Notes: generated from the letters alone by a model not told the origin. A stretch of 64,000 nt of DNA from Pseudooceanicola marinus (GCF_002786295.1 NZ_PGTC01000018.1:1-64000); one strand, 5' to 3'. Counted from the stretch's first letter, positions 16,287-27,112 are shown. Numbers and translations are program-made.

Positions 16287-17018
16287 CTAGTCGCGGACCA
16301 CGGTGTAGGTGCCCTTGCCTTCCAGCACGCCCTTGAACCCGTTGGGCTCGTCCAGCGGGAAGACGATGATCGGCTTGTGATTATCGCGCGCCAGGGCGAT
16401 GGCCGAGGCATCCATGACCTTCAGGTGCTTCTGCAGCACCTCGTCGTAGGTCACATGCTCGAACCGCTTGGCGTCCGGGTTGGTCTTGGGATCGCTGTCG
16501 TAAACCCCGTCGACACCATTCTTGCCCATGAAGATGGCTTCGCAGTTCATCTCGTTGGCGCGCAGCGTGGCGGCGGTGTCGGTGGTGAAATAGGGGTTGC
16601 CGGTGCCGCCGGCGAAGATGCAGACCCGCTTCTTCTCCAGGTGACGCACGGCGCGGCGGCGGATATAGGGCTCGGCCACCTCGTTCATGGTGATGGCGCT
16701 GATGACCCGGGTGTAGACGCCCAGGCCCTCCAGCGAGCTTTGCATCGCCAGGGCGTTCATCACCGTGGCCAGCATGCCCATGTAGTCGGCCGTGGTGCGT
16801 TCCATCCCCTGGGCGGAGCCTGCCAGCCCGCGGAAGATGTTGCCGCCACCGATGACCATGCAGATCTCGACGCCCATGTCGTGAACGCTCTTCACCTCTT
16901 CGGCGATACGTTCGACCGTCGGCGGATGCAGGCCGAAGCCCTGGGGCCCCATCAGGGCCTCCCCCGAGATCTTCAGCAACACCCGCTTGTAGGTGGGCTC
17001 CTGCGCGGTTTCGGCCAT
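16287..17018 (-). CDS. pyrH: UMP kinase
   Basis: 243 residues. Phosphorylates UMP to UDP; it is a hexameric amino-acid-kinase fold enzyme, regulated in bacteria by GTP and UTP. Seen: [14 protein letters not shown] at the N-terminus, [26 protein letters not shown] and the C-terminal [18 protein letters not shown]. The ATG at 17018 is preceded by AAGGAG. It is the first gene of the cluster here, divergent from miaA; rpsB and tsf, often upstream, are absent. Confidence 0.95.
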   Translation of the reverse strand: MAETAQEPTYKRVLLKISGEALMGPQGFGLHPPTVERIAEEVKSVHDMGVEICMVIGGGNIFRGLAGSAQGMERTTADYMGMLATVMNALAMQSSLEGLGVYTRVISAITMNEVAEPYIRRRAVRHLEKKRVCIFAGGTGNPYFTTDTAATLRANEMNCEAIFMGKNGVDGVYDSDPKTNPDAKRFEHVTYDEVLQKHLKVMDASAIALARDNHKPIIVFPLDEPNGFKGVLEGKGTYTVVRD

Positions 17019-17128
17019 GTTGCGCTCCTTCACGGCGGGGGACTAGGATCGCGCGCAAAATGTCGGAAAAGGCGGGCGGGTTCAATGCGCGAATTGGGAC
17101 AACAGGCAGGCTTGGCAAGGGGACGCGG

Positions 17129-18001
17129 ATGAGACAGGCGCCGGTGACGGATTGTGCCCGCCATGTGCTCATCGCGGGGCCCACGGCCTCGGGCAAGTCG
17201 GCCCTGGCGATGGAGATCGCGGCGCGCGATGGCGGGGTGATCGTCAATGCCGATGCGCTGCAGGTCTATGCGAACTGGCGCCTGTTGTCGGCCCGCCCCT
17301 CGCCGGAGGAAGAGGCCAGCCGGCCGCACCGCCTGTTCGGCCATGTCGGGCGCCTCGATCCCTACTCCACCGGCGCCTGGCTGCGCGAGGTGGCGGAGCT
17401 GCTGGAGGGGCCGGAGCGGCTGATCATCGTCGGCGGCACCGGCCTCTACTTCCGCGCCCTGACCGAGGGGCTGGTGGAGATCCCGCCGATCCCCGAGGCG
17501 ATCCGCGCCGAGGGCAATGCCCTGCGCGAGGCCGACCTGCCCGCGATGGTCGCGGATCTGGACCGGCAAAGCGCCGCGCGCGTCGACCTGGCCAACCCCG
17601 CCCGGGTGCAGCGCGCCTGGGAGGTCTTGCGCGCAACGGGCCGCGGCCTGGCCGCCTGGCAGGACGACACACCGGCACCGCTGCTGCCGCCCGAACAGGC
17701 CACGCGGCTGGTGCTGGAGGCGCCGAAGGACTGGCTGACCCCGCGAATCGAGCGCCGTTTCGACCTGATGATGGAGGCGGGCGCCCTGGAGGAGGCGCGC
17801 GCCAACCTGGAGGGCTGGGACCCTGCCCTGCCCTCATCCAAGGCGATCGGGGGGCCCGAGCTGATTGCCCACCTCCTGGGCGATATTTCACTGGACGAGG
17901 CCCGGGAGCGCGCCATTATCGGAACCCGTAGATACGCGAAGCGGCAGCGGACCTGGTTCCGCGCCCGCATGCGGGACTGGCAGCAGCTCACGCTTCCGTG
18001 A
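17129..18001 (+). CDS. miaA: tRNA dimethylallyltransferase
   Basis: 290 residues. Adds the dimethylallyl group to N6 of A37 in tRNAs that read codons starting with U. The P-loop GPTASGKS is at 17-24, followed by [11 protein letters not shown] (the D is the catalytic base), [11 protein letters not shown] and the C-terminal [14 protein letters not shown] and [12 protein letters not shown]. The frame is open further upstream, but the ATG at 17129 has an AAGGGGA ribosome site and gives the family start. It diverges from pyrH with 110 bases between. Confidence 0.94.
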   Translation: MRQAPVTDCARHVLIAGPTASGKSALAMEIAARDGGVIVNADALQVYANWRLLSARPSPEEEASRPHRLFGHVGRLDPYSTGAWLREVAELLEGPERLIIVGGTGLYFRALTEGLVEIPPIPEAIRAEGNALREADLPAMVADLDRQSAARVDLANPARVQRAWEVLRATGRGLAAWQDDTPAPLLPPEQATRLVLEAPKDWLTPRIERRFDLMMEAGALEEARANLEGWDPALPSSKAIGGPELIAHLLGDISLDEARERAIIGTRRYAKRQRTWFRARMRDWQQLTLP

Positions 18002-18078
18002 TGCTTTACTTATCCCGGCTGAACCGTTCTATTCCCGTCTAGGGACACTCGGGACACATACCAGAACGCTATACGCCA

Positions 18079-18873
18079 TTGGCTGATTACACGCCTCCAA
18101 CGGTCAGAAGTCAGACCCTTTCACAGCTCTCCGGCCATGAAGACTGGCGGCTGACCCTGCCACACGCGCGCAGCACCCACCTGTTCCTCTACCTGTCGAA
18201 GGGCCAGGGGCGCACCATCGTGCTGGGCCGGCGGCGCGGGCTGACGATGAACACCGTCCTCTTCGTGCCCGCCGGCACGCTGATGATGCTGGACATCGGC
18301 AAGCAGAGCTACGGCCAGGTCGTTCAGATCCCCGCTGACGCGGGCCTCGTGCTGCCCGGCGATCCGGTGCAACTGCGGGTCCGCGAGAGCATGGCCCAGG
18401 CCGAGTTGATCGCGATCATCGACGCCATGCAGCGGGAACAGGCCACCCACCGTCCCTACGGTGCCGAGGCCCTGCAGGCCCATGCCGGGCTGCTGTCGGT
18501 CTGGTTGCGCCGCCTGCTGGCCTCCGAGCCGGCGCCCGTGGGCGCGGGCAAGGCCGCCGACCGGCTGGCCGCCGCTTTCTGCGCACTGGTCGAACGCGAC
18601 TTCCGCTCCAGCCAGTCGATGGCGGATTTCGCCGCTACGCTGGGTGTCACGCCCACCCACCTGACCCGCACCTTGCGCCAGACGGCGGGGATCACGGCGG
18701 CGGAAATCCTGACCGGCCGCACCCTGCACGAGGCCCGGGGCATGTTGCAGGACGGCAGCCTGCCCATCGGCCTGATCTCCGAGATGCTGGGCTTCTCCTC
18801 TGCCGCCTACTTCACCAGGTTCATCCAGAAACATACTGGCAAGACGCCGACCGCGCTGCGCCGCCGCCGCTGA
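18079..18873 (+). CDS. AraC-family transcriptional regulator
   Basis: 264 residues. The N-terminal half is a cupin-like sensor region (FVPAGTLMMLDIG). The C-terminal ~100 residues carry two helix-turn-helix motifs: SMADFAATLGVTPTHLTRTL and LPIGLISEMLGFSSAAYFTR, followed by FIQKHTGKTPTALR, the AraC signature. The start is a TTG at 18079 with no clear ribosome site, so the true start is uncertain. It lies 340 bases upstream of the ABC importer operon on the same strand. It may regulate that operon, but this is inference. Confidence 0.85.
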   Translation: MADYTPPTVRSQTLSQLSGHEDWRLTLPHARSTHLFLYLSKGQGRTIVLGRRRGLTMNTVLFVPAGTLMMLDIGKQSYGQVVQIPADAGLVLPGDPVQLRVRESMAQAELIAIIDAMQREQATHRPYGAEALQAHAGLLSVWLRRLLASEPAPVGAGKAADRLAAAFCALVERDFRSSQSMADFAATLGVTPTHLTRTLRQTAGITAAEILTGRTLHEARGMLQDGSLPIGLISEMLGFSSAAYFTRFIQKHTGKTPTALRRRR

Positions 18874-19214
18874 CGCGCCCGCACAAGGGGAGCCTGCGTC
18901 GCCTGCCCGGCCAGCGGATGGCGCCGGAGCGTCACATTTTTGCATTCAAGATCAGATATTTGCACAGTCAGATTCGCCGACGTCTGCCGCTCCACAGGGT
19001 GCGATGGTGTCGCTTTCAGATGGAAGGTATGTCGTTTTTAACCTATGAAAGCGCGGAGACATGAATTGACGGGCGGGTCTTTTCCTGCGGGAATGACCCT
19101 CACAACGAGGTCCGCACCCGGCGAGGGGCAAGCGACGGGCCGATACCTTCGCCTTCGGCATCCGGGCAGAGACCGCCCGCTGCGCCGGGGATCGAACGTC
19201 ACAGGGAGAACGAC
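18874..19214. other. intergenic region before the ABC importer operon
   Basis: 341 bases without a supported gene. The middle part (18940-19050) is clearly richer in A/T than its surroundings and probably holds the promoter of the importer operon. A CAGGGAGAACGAC ribosome region precedes 19215. No hairpin or operator could be defined. Confidence 0.4.
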
Positions 19215-20855
19215 ATGACGTATCACGACACCCCTCAGGGCCGCATTCACCCCGCGGCCCGCATGTATGCGGATGAATTCAAGGCCGGCAAGCTCAGCCG
19301 CCGCGAATTCATGGCCCGCACCTCCGCGCTTGGCGTCGCCTCGGCCGGCATCTACGCGCTTGGCGGGCTGGAACGTCCGGCGATGGCCCAGTCCACGCCC
19401 AAGCCCGGCGGCACCCTGCGCGTGCAGATGGAGACCAAGGCGCTGAAGGATCCGCGGAATTTCGACTGGTCGCAGATGGCCAACTTCGCCCGCGGCTGGC
19501 TGGAATACCTGGTCGAATACCAGAACGACGGTACCTTCAAGGGCATGCTGATCGAAAGCTGGGACGTGAACGAGGACGCGACCGAGTACATGCTGCACGT
19601 CCGCCCCGGCGTCACCTGGAACAACGGCGATCCCTTCACCGCCGAGGACGTGGTGTTCAACATCAACCGCTGGTGCGAACAGGGTGTCGAAGGCAACTCC
19701 ATGGCCTCGCGCATGGCCTCGCTGATCGACAGCGACAGCGGCATGGCGCGCGAAGGTGCTGTGACCGTGGTGGACGAACTGACCGTGAAACTGGTCTGCG
19801 CCTCCCCCGACATCACCATCATTCCCGGCTTCGCCGATTACCCGGCCGCGGTGGTGCACCCCTCCTACGCCGGCGAAGACCCTGCCGAGAACCCCATCGG
19901 CACCGGACCCTACCTGCCCGAAACCAACGAAGTCGGCGTGAGCCAGGTTCTGGTGAAGAACACCGAGCACGACTGGTGGGGGACCGGCGCCTACCTCGAC
20001 CGGATCGAGTTCATCGACTTCGGCACCGACATGGCCAGCTGGGTCGCCGCCGCCGACAGCGACGAGATCGACATGACCTACCAGTCGACCGGCGAGTTCA
20101 TCGAGGTGCTGGACGCCATGGGCTGGAAGAAGTCCGAGGCCGTCACCGCCGCGACCATCACCGTGCGGTTCAACCAGGGCCAGGAACCCTACACCGACCC
20201 GGAGGTCCGAAAGGCGCTGATCCAGGCGGTCGACAACGAGGTGATCCTGGAGCTGGGCTATGCCGGATACGGCACCGTTGCGGAAAACCACCACGTTTGC
20301 CCGATCCACCCCGAGTATGCCGAGGTGCCGGGCATCCCCACCGACCCGGCCGCCGCCATGGCCAAGCTGGAAGAGCTCGGCATGGCCGACACCGAGTTCA
20401 CGCTGATCTCGATCGACGACCAGTGGCAGTCGGAAACCTGTGACGCCGTCGCAGCCCAGATGCGCGACGCCGGGATCAACATCCGCCGAGAGATCCTGCC
20501 CGGCTCGACCTTCTGGAACGACTGGCTGGTCTATCCCTTCTCCGCGACCGAGTGGAACATGCGCCCCCTGGGCGTGCAGGTCCTGGCCCTGGCCTACAAG
20601 TCCGGCGCCTCCTGGAACGAGACGGCGATGTCGAACCCGGAGTTCGACAGCCTGCTGGACCAGGCGCTGTCGATCTCCGACGCCGACAGCCGCCGCGAGG
20701 TCATGGCCCAGCTTGAAACCATCATGCTGGATGACGGCGTCATGGTGCAGCCCTACTGGCGCTCGCTGTTCCGTCACGCCAAGGACTACGTGATGGATGC
20801 GGGCCAGCACCCGACCTTCGAGATGCATCACTACAAGTGGTGGCTCGACACCTGA
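19215..20855 (+). CDS. ABC transporter solute-binding protein, family 5, TAT-exported
   Basis: 546 residues. Periplasmic binding protein of the peptide/oligopeptide/nickel class (SBP_bac_5). A twin-arginine signal is set unusually far in, [20 protein letters not shown] at about 30-49, so the protein is probably folded before export. The mature part has the family segments [40 protein letters not shown] and [11 protein letters not shown]. It is the first gene of a four-gene importer. The substrate cannot be told from sequence; peptides, opines or sugars are all possible. Confidence 0.9.
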   Translation: MTYHDTPQGRIHPAARMYADEFKAGKLSRREFMARTSALGVASAGIYALGGLERPAMAQSTPKPGGTLRVQMETKALKDPRNFDWSQMANFARGWLEYLVEYQNDGTFKGMLIESWDVNEDATEYMLHVRPGVTWNNGDPFTAEDVVFNINRWCEQGVEGNSMASRMASLIDSDSGMAREGAVTVVDELTVKLVCASPDITIIPGFADYPAAVVHPSYAGEDPAENPIGTGPYLPETNEVGVSQVLVKNTEHDWWGTGAYLDRIEFIDFGTDMASWVAAADSDEIDMTYQSTGEFIEVLDAMGWKKSEAVTAATITVRFNQGQEPYTDPEVRKALIQAVDNEVILELGYAGYGTVAENHHVCPIHPEYAEVPGIPTDPAAAMAKLEELGMADTEFTLISIDDQWQSETCDAVAAQMRDAGINIRREILPGSTFWNDWLVYPFSATEWNMRPLGVQVLALAYKSGASWNETAMSNPEFDSLLDQALSISDADSRREVMAQLETIMLDDGVMVQPYWRSLFRHAKDYVMDAGQHPTFEMHHYKWWLDT

Positions 20856-20968
20856 TCCGCGATCAGACCGGGGCTGTGGCGCAAGACAAGCCATGGCCCC
20901 TTTCACTTCCTGCGGCCGCCAAGAACGACAAGCCGGGCCCACCCGGACGCCACTGACAGGGACATTCC

Positions 20969-22012
20969 ATGCTTCTCTTCCTCCTGCGACGGATCGGGGT
21001 GATGATCCTGACGGCGCTCTGCCTCAGTTTCATCGTCTTCTTCCTGACCAACCTTCCGCCCAACCTGGAAAAGATCGCCAAATACGAAGGCAACGCCCGG
21101 ATGTCCGACGAGGAGGTCGCGGGCTGGCTGGAAAACAACGGCTTCAACCAGCCGACGCTGGTGCGCTACGGCGAATGGCTGGGCGTGGTGCCGGGCTGGA
21201 CGAACGACAGGGGCGACCGCATCACCGGGCGCTGCATCACGGGGGACCTGACGGCCCAGACGGCACCGGCGCGCTGCGGTATCCTGCAGGGCCACTGGGG
21301 CGAAAGCCGGGTCTTCCGCGACGACGTGTCCAACATCGTGGCCGTGCGTCTGTGGATGACCGGCAAGCTGATGCTCTGGGTGATGCTGCTGATGGTGCCC
21401 GCGGCGCTGATCATCGGCGTGCTGGCCGGCATGCGCGAGGGATCGAAGACCGACCGCACCCTGTCCACCGTCTCCATCGCCACGACGGCGACGCCGGAAT
21501 ATGTCTCCGGCGTGATCCTGATCGCGGTCTTCGCCTCCTCCGCCGTGGGGTTGAAATGGTTCAAGGGCACGGCGACCTCGGCGATGGACAACGCCACCTT
21601 CGAGAATTTCTTCCTGCCGGTGCTGACCATCTCGCTTTACGGGATGGGCTATATCGCGCGGATGACCCGGGCGAGCATGGCCGAGGTGATGACCGCGCAA
21701 TACATCCGCACCGCGCGGCTGAAGGGCGTGAGTTTCCGCAACATCGTGCTGAAACACGCCCTGCGCAACGCGCTGATCGCGCCCTTCACCGTCATCATGC
21801 TGCAGTTCCCCTGGCTGCTGAACGGGGTCGTCGTCGTCGAGACCCTGTTCAACTACAAGGGGCTGGGCTGGGCCCTGGTGCAGGCGGCGGGCAACAATGA
21901 CATCGACCTTCTGCTGGGCATTTCGGTCGTCTCGGTGCTGGTGGTCCTAGTGACGCAGCTGATCTCGGATATCGGCTATGTCTACCTGAACCCCCGGATC
22001 CGGATTTCCTGA
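20969..22012 (+). CDS. ABC transporter permease, DppB type
   Basis: 347 residues. Inner-membrane subunit. The first helix is LLFLLRRIGVMILTALCLSF, a DppB-like start. A ~75-residue periplasmic insertion follows before the second helix. The C-terminal half has the ATPase-contact loop YIRTARLKGVSFRNIVLKHALRNAL. ATG with AGGGACATTCC upstream. It pairs with the next gene to form the channel. Confidence 0.92.
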   Translation: MLLFLLRRIGVMILTALCLSFIVFFLTNLPPNLEKIAKYEGNARMSDEEVAGWLENNGFNQPTLVRYGEWLGVVPGWTNDRGDRITGRCITGDLTAQTAPARCGILQGHWGESRVFRDDVSNIVAVRLWMTGKLMLWVMLLMVPAALIIGVLAGMREGSKTDRTLSTVSIATTATPEYVSGVILIAVFASSAVGLKWFKGTATSAMDNATFENFFLPVLTISLYGMGYIARMTRASMAEVMTAQYIRTARLKGVSFRNIVLKHALRNALIAPFTVIMLQFPWLLNGVVVVETLFNYKGLGWALVQAAGNNDIDLLLGISVVSVLVVLVTQLISDIGYVYLNPRIRIS

Positions 22013-22025
22013 GGAGGCGCGGCAC

Positions 22026-23222
22026 ATGGAACCTTTGTCCTGGGGCCAGATCGCCCTGCAACTCGTGATCCGCTTCATCCCCGTCTGGGTGGCACTGATC
22101 GTGACCTTCACCCTGTCCATCGCCTACAAGCGCAAGCTGGGGCTTTACGGCAAGCTCTTTGACAATACCATCGGCATGGTGGGCTTCGTACTGGTGATGT
22201 TCTGGGTCTACACGGCGCTGGCCGTGGGGGTGTTCGACATGATCATGACCCATGATCCGCTGTCCACCGCCTTGGGCATGAAGAACGAACCACCCGGCAC
22301 GCCCCTGCGCAGCCCCGACGAGGGCGAATTCGCCTATTACCTGCTGGGCGGCGACACCCTGGCGCGCGATGTCTTCTCGCGCATGGTGGCTGGCGCCTGG
22401 GTGGTCATCCGCATCGCGCCGCTGGCGACGCTCTTCGCCTTCATGGTGGGGATCACGCTGGGCCTGCCGGCGGGCTATTTCGGCGGCAAGCTGGACAGCG
22501 CACTGTCCTTCCTGGCGAACCTGATCCTGGCCTTTCCGGTCATCCTGCTTTTCTACCTGCTGGTGACGCCTGAAATGGTGCAGACGGGCATTCCCAGCTA
22601 CATGGCGGTCGTGCTGTTCCTCTTCCCGATCATCTTCCTCGCCGTACTTATCAACTCGCGCTACCGCACCCAGCCGCCGAAGCGGAACGTGATGCTGGCG
22701 CTGCTGATCCTTGTGCTGGGCTGGGTCTACCTGTCGCTGATCTCGGACCCGGAAACACGGGTAGCCTTCCTGCCGCCCTGGCTTGACCTCTTCAACATCC
22801 CCGGGGGTATCTTGGTGGTCTTCGTCTCCGTGGTCTTCGTCAATGCGCCGACGGTCTTCCGCATCGTGCGGGGCCTGACGCTGGACATCAAGACACGCGA
22901 CTACGTGGCCGCCGCCCAGACCCGGGGCGAAGGTGCCTGGTACATCATGCTGTGGGAGATCCTGCCCAATACGCGCGGGCCGCTGATCGTCGATTTCTGC
23001 CTGCGCATCGGCTATACCACCATCCTTCTGGGCACCCTGGGCTTCTTCGGTCTCGGCCTGCCGCCCGAAAGCCCCGACTGGGGGACGACGATCAACCAGG
23101 GGCGCAAGCTGCTGTCGATCTACCCGCATCCCGCCATCGTGCCGGCCGTCGCGCTGCTGTCGATGGTGCTGGGCCTGAACCTGCTGGCCGACGGGCTGCG
23201 CGAGGAAAGTCTGAAAGATTGA
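22026..23222 (+). CDS. ABC transporter permease, DppC type
   Basis: 398 residues, longer than the usual ~300. The N-terminal part has two hydrophobic helices (about 10-35 and 48-72). The binding-protein-dependent transport domain follows (GGDTLARDVFSRMVAGAWVV), interrupted by an extra ~80-residue segment with two more hydrophobic stretches around 195-250. The coupling loop RDYVAAAQTRGEGAWYIML is intact. It starts 13 bases after the first permease stop. Confidence 0.92.
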   Translation: MEPLSWGQIALQLVIRFIPVWVALIVTFTLSIAYKRKLGLYGKLFDNTIGMVGFVLVMFWVYTALAVGVFDMIMTHDPLSTALGMKNEPPGTPLRSPDEGEFAYYLLGGDTLARDVFSRMVAGAWVVIRIAPLATLFAFMVGITLGLPAGYFGGKLDSALSFLANLILAFPVILLFYLLVTPEMVQTGIPSYMAVVLFLFPIIFLAVLINSRYRTQPPKRNVMLALLILVLGWVYLSLISDPETRVAFLPPWLDLFNIPGGILVVFVSVVFVNAPTVFRIVRGLTLDIKTRDYVAAAQTRGEGAWYIMLWEILPNTRGPLIVDFCLRIGYTTILLGTLGFFGLGLPPESPDWGTTINQGRKLLSIYPHPAIVPAVALLSMVLGLNLLADGLREESLKD

Positions 23223-23289
23223 GACGGCTGGCCCCCGCAGTATTTTTAGCCATCAAATGGGAACACGGCGGTTCCCGCGGAGAGGTGTC

Positions 23290-25374
23290 ATGAGCGACAA
23301 GCCCGACTATGACGGACCCATCCTGGAGATCGACCGGCTGTCGATTTCCTTCTTCACCCGCCTGCGGGAGATCCCGGCGGTGATGGATTTTTCCGTCTCC
23401 GTGCGCCCCGGCGAAGCCGTTGGCCTGGTGGGCGAGAGCGGTTGCGGCAAGTCCACCGTGGCGCTTGGCGTGATGCAGGATCTGGGCGTCAACGGCCGCG
23501 TCGTTGGCGGCTCGATCAGGTTCAAGGGCCGCGACCTTGGGGAGATGTCCGACGCCGAGCTGCGCCAGATCCGCGGCAACGAGATCGCGATGATCTACCA
23601 GGAGCCGATGGCCTCGCTGAACCCCGCCATGCGCATCGGCAAGCAGCTGATGGAAGTGCCGGTGATCCATGAGGGGATCTCGGAACGCGAGGCGCGGGCG
23701 CGGGCACTTCAGGTGATCGAGGACGTGAAACTGCCCGATCCCGAACGCATCCTGAAGGCCTTTCCGCACCAGCTGTCGGGCGGACAGCAGCAGCGGATCG
23801 TCATCGCCATGGCGCTGATGTCGAAACCCGCCCTGCTGATCCTCGACGAGCCGACCACGGCGCTGGACGTGACCGTCGAGGCCGCCATCGTCGAGCTGGT
23901 GAAGGATCTGGGCAAGAAATACGGCACTTCGATGCTGTTCATCTCCCACAACCTCGGGCTGGTGCTGGAGACCTGTGACCGCATCTGCGTCATGTATTCC
24001 GGCGAGGCGGTGGAACGCGGCTCGATCGAGGATGTCTTCGACCAGATGCGCCATCCCTATTCCCAGGCGCTGTTCCGCTCGATCCCGCTGCCCGGCGCGT
24101 CAAAGACCGAACGGCCGCTGGTGGCGATCCCCGGCAACTTCCCCCTGCCCCACGAACGCCCGCCCGGCTGCAACTTCGGCCCGCGCTGCGACTATTTCGT
24201 GGAGGGGCGCTGTGATGCCCAGGACATCCGCATGGAGCCGGTCAAAGGCGATGAGCGCCACGAGACCCGCTGCCTGCGCCAGGAGGAAATCGACTGGGAC
24301 GCGCCGCCGCAGGTCGGCGCCCAGCACCAGAAGGCCGAGGTTGGCCGCACTGTGTTGAAGATGGAGAACCTGAAGAAATACTACAAGGTCGCTGCCTCCG
24401 CCCTGTTCAAGGGCGGCGAGAAGAAGGTGGTGAAGGCCAACGAAACCCTGACCTTCGAGGCGCGCGAAAGCGAGACCCTGGCCATCGTCGGCGAGAGCGG
24501 CTGCGGCAAGTCGACCTTCGCCAAGGTCCTGATGGGGCTGGAGACGGCGACCGAGGGCCGCATCCTGCTGGACAACCGCGAGATCCAGGACACCCCGATC
24601 GAGAAACGTGACACCAAGACCGTTGCCGACGTGCAGATGGTGTTCCAGAACCCCTTCGACACGCTGAACCCCTCGATGACCGTCGGCCGCCAGATCATGC
24701 GCGCGCTGGAGATCTTCGGCGTGGGAGCCAACGAGGCCGAGCGGCGCGAGCGGATGCTTACCCTGCTGGACCTGGTTAAGCTGCCGCGCGAGTTCGCCGA
24801 CCGGATGCCGCGCCAGCTGTCAGGCGGGCAGAAGCAGCGCGTGGGCATCGCCCGGGCCTTTGCGGGGGATGCGCGCATCGTCGTGGCGGATGAGCCCGTC
24901 TCGGCCCTGGACGTCTCGGTGCAGGCCGCCGTCACCGACCTGCTGATGGAGATCCAGCGCGAGCAGAAGACGACGCTTCTGTTCATCTCCCACGACCTCA
25001 GCATCGTGCGCTATCTCAGTGACCGGGTCATGGTGATGTACCTGGGTCACGTGGTCGAGCTGGGCACCACCGAAGAGGTCTTCGCGCCCCCCTATCACCC
25101 CTATACCGAGGCGCTGTTGTCGGCGGTGCCCATTGCCGACACCTCGGTCCGGAAGAAGCACGTGGTGTTGGAGGGCGACATTCCCTCGGCGGTGAACCCG
25201 CCGCCGGGCTGTCCATTCCAGACCCGCTGCCGCTGGAAGGACAAGGTGCCGGGCGGGCTATGCGAGCGTGAGGTGCCCCCGATGCGCCAGTTCGGCGGCC
25301 ATCAGATCAAGTGCCACCTGAGCGAGGCTGATTTCGCCGAGATGGAACCGGTGATCCAGGTCGCTGCGGAATAA
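23290..25374 (+). CDS. fused double ABC ATPase (DppD-DppF type)
   Basis: 694 residues, two ATPase domains in one chain. Domain 1 has Walker A GESGCGKST at 48-56, signature LSGGQQQR near 160 and Walker B LLILDEP. It ends with the oligopeptide-transporter C-terminal domain, including cysteines in GCNFGPRCDYF. Domain 2 begins near 355, with a second GESGCGKST around 400, LSGGQKQR, IVVADEP and a second Cys-rich tail, GCPFQTRCRW. The Cys-rich tails resemble iron-sulfur-binding ends known in some Dpp ATPases. The ATG at 23290 has AGAGG upstream. Energises the importer encoded by the three genes before it. Confidence 0.94.
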   Translation: MSDKPDYDGPILEIDRLSISFFTRLREIPAVMDFSVSVRPGEAVGLVGESGCGKSTVALGVMQDLGVNGRVVGGSIRFKGRDLGEMSDAELRQIRGNEIAMIYQEPMASLNPAMRIGKQLMEVPVIHEGISEREARARALQVIEDVKLPDPERILKAFPHQLSGGQQQRIVIAMALMSKPALLILDEPTTALDVTVEAAIVELVKDLGKKYGTSMLFISHNLGLVLETCDRICVMYSGEAVERGSIEDVFDQMRHPYSQALFRSIPLPGASKTERPLVAIPGNFPLPHERPPGCNFGPRCDYFVEGRCDAQDIRMEPVKGDERHETRCLRQEEIDWDAPPQVGAQHQKAEVGRTVLKMENLKKYYKVAASALFKGGEKKVVKANETLTFEARESETLAIVGESGCGKSTFAKVLMGLETATEGRILLDNREIQDTPIEKRDTKTVADVQMVFQNPFDTLNPSMTVGRQIMRALEIFGVGANEAERRERMLTLLDLVKLPREFADRMPRQLSGGQKQRVGIARAFAGDARIVVADEPVSALDVSVQAAVTDLLMEIQREQKTTLLFISHDLSIVRYLSDRVMVMYLGHVVELGTTEEVFAPPYHPYTEALLSAVPIADTSVRKKHVVLEGDIPSAVNPPPGCPFQTRCRWKDKVPGGLCEREVPPMRQFGGHQIKCHLSEADFAEMEPVIQVAAE

Positions 25375-25403
25375 TCGCCGCGGACTGACGGCCCCGGGAC
25401 ACG

Positions 25404-25432
25404 CAAAAGGCCCCTGCCGATGGCAGGGGCCG
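25404..25432 (-). terminator. intrinsic terminator between convergent genes
   Basis: GGCCCCTGCC pairs with GGCAGGGGCC; on the minus strand it is followed by TTTTGCG. It serves the minus-strand gene at 25470-25955 and may also limit transcripts from the ABC operon. Confidence 0.75.
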
Positions 25433-25469
25433 GAACAGAGCTTGCTCTGCTGGTCGCGAAGGCGACCTA

Positions 25470-25955
25470 TCAGTCAGCGGCGGCTTCGCCCACGATCGAC
25501 TTCTCGTCGTTGACCGGCAGGTCGGCCACATGTTCCGCAGAGATCGTGGCGAACTTCTCGATCATCGGACCGTAGTAGGCTTCGGGATCGGTGTTGCCGG
25601 CCACGGTGTCGGCTTCCAGCTCGACCAGGAAGGTATCAAGGATCTCGGAGTCGGCACCAAAGACGGCAACCTGACCTTCCATGGTACCCATCGTCGGGTC
25701 GATTTCCATGGACAGCACCGAGGCTTCGAGGCGCAGGCCGAAACCGCCATCCGTGGGTTTGTCGAACTTGTCGCGCAGGGCGGCTTCGACGTCGCCGGTG
25801 ATGGTGTCGATGTAGGCGGCCGGCACTGCGCCCTCTTCAGCGGCGCCAGCGGGCACGTCGACGGAAATATCGGAGATCGGGCCGTCGTAGGCGAAGGCCG
25901 GAATTGCGGTCAGGGAAGCGGCGGCGATGGCGGGAATGATCAGTGCGTTGCGCAT
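25470..25955 (-). CDS. secreted protein of unknown function
   Basis: 161 residues. A signal peptide with likely cleavage after AFA (MRNALIIPAIAAASLTAIPA) is followed by an acidic ~140-residue mature part. It has no cysteines and no membrane segment, and ends EKSIVGEAAAD. The ATG at 25955 has GAAAGGACACC upstream. A segment EIDPTMGTMEGQVAVFGADSEI suggests beta structure. No family is recognised. It is monocistronic, bounded by a terminator. Probably periplasmic. Confidence 0.75.
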   Translation of the reverse strand: MRNALIIPAIAAASLTAIPAFAYDGPISDISVDVPAGAAEEGAVPAAYIDTITGDVEAALRDKFDKPTDGGFGLRLEASVLSMEIDPTMGTMEGQVAVFGADSEILDTFLVELEADTVAGNTDPEAYYGPMIEKFATISAEHVADLPVNDEKSIVGEAAAD

Positions 25956-26122
25956 GATGGTGTCCTTTCTTTCTTCCTTGGGTGACACCGCCATCGGCCC
26001 TGAGTGAGCGCTGTGTCTGCGGCGGCGTCGTCATGTGGAGAGACAACACCGCCCCCTGTCCCGGGTTCCGGAGAGAACCGAAATTTCCGCCTGCCCCCGG
26101 CCCGACACCGCGCAAACGCAAC

Positions 26123-26146
26123 GAGGCGCCCCGGATGAGGCGCCTC
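26123..26146 (-). terminator. hairpin after the lytic transglycosylase
   Basis: GAGGCGCC and GGCGCCTC form a perfect 8-bp stem with an 8-base loop. On the minus strand it is followed only by GTTGCGTTTG, so it is a weak or factor-assisted terminator. Confidence 0.5.
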
Positions 26147-26184
26147 AAAAACCATCTGTTTCCAGCGGGTTGCAGGGAAGTGGA

Positions 26185-26820
26185 TCAGCTTCCCCAGATC
26201 GTCTTCACGTAAGCTTGAGTTTCCGCATAGGGCGGGATGCCGCCGTGCCGCTGCACTGCCTTGGGGCCGGCGTTGTAGGCGGCAAGGGCCAGGGGCCAGC
26301 TGCCGAAGACGCGATATTGCTCAGCGAGGTAGCGCGCTCCGCCGTCGAGGTTCTGGTAGGGATCGGTCGCATCGACCTTCAGCAGCCGTGCCGTATCCGG
26401 CATCAGTTGCGCCAGGCCGACGGCTCCCTTGTGTGAGACGGCGGCGGCGTTCCAGTTGCTTTCCTGCTGCACCAGCCGCAGGAAGACCCCTTCGGGCACG
26501 TTGTGGCGCTGCGCAGCGGAGCGCGCCATGTCCAGGTAGGGCCCGGAATAGGCGCCATCCCACACGTCATCCCACTTGGTCGGCGTGCGGATCGCCTGCG
26601 GGGTCAGTCGGACCGAGGCCGCGTATTGCGATGCCGCACGTTGATCCAGCAGCCGGGTCTGCGCGCCGAATTGCTTCTTGCGGGCCTGTGAGGCCAGGAC
26701 ATCCGCCGCCGCGGGTGCGGCGAGACCGGCGGCCAAGGCACAGCCGATTGCGACGGTCACGGCGCGGGGGGCAGAACGTCCCGAGGGCCTGCGTGGCGTG
26801 GCAAGAAAGCGGCTGAACAT
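26185..26820 (-). CDS. soluble-type lytic transglycosylase (SLT domain)
   Basis: 211 residues. Cleaves the glycan strands of peptidoglycan, forming 1,6-anhydro ends. An N-terminal signal or anchor segment (about 17-40, [19 protein letters not shown]) is followed by the goose-lysozyme-like domain. The catalytic glutamate is E120 in QQESNWN. Other motifs are [25 protein letters not shown] and [12 protein letters not shown]. Compact for the family, without a LysM or a toroidal domain. Stands alone between convergent and divergent neighbours. Confidence 0.9.
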   Translation of the reverse strand: MFSRFLATPRRPSGRSAPRAVTVAIGCALAAGLAAPAAADVLASQARKKQFGAQTRLLDQRAASQYAASVRLTPQAIRTPTKWDDVWDGAYSGPYLDMARSAAQRHNVPEGVFLRLVQQESNWNAAAVSHKGAVGLAQLMPDTARLLKVDATDPYQNLDGGARYLAEQYRVFGSWPLALAAYNAGPKAVQRHGGIPPYAETQAYVKTIWGS

Positions 26821-27112
26821 GCGGCATCCCTCCGGAAATTGTCGAAACCTTGATAAATCGGCGCGATCCTAGCCGCGGCGGATGGTTTTTGCACCCCTTT
26901 CCTGGCCCGGCGGCGGCTCTTTGCCCTTCGCCGGCCTGCCCGCCCCGGCGGCATCACCGCCGTCCTGCGCCGGGTTAACCCGAACACCCACAGCAAGCGG
27001 CTTGCCCTTTCACGCCCGCTTTGATGTAACGCTCTGAACATCGGCCCTGACTCGGGGCCCCAATGCGGGGTACGCTCCCCGGGACAGTACGAAACACGAG
27101 GGGAGACGCACC

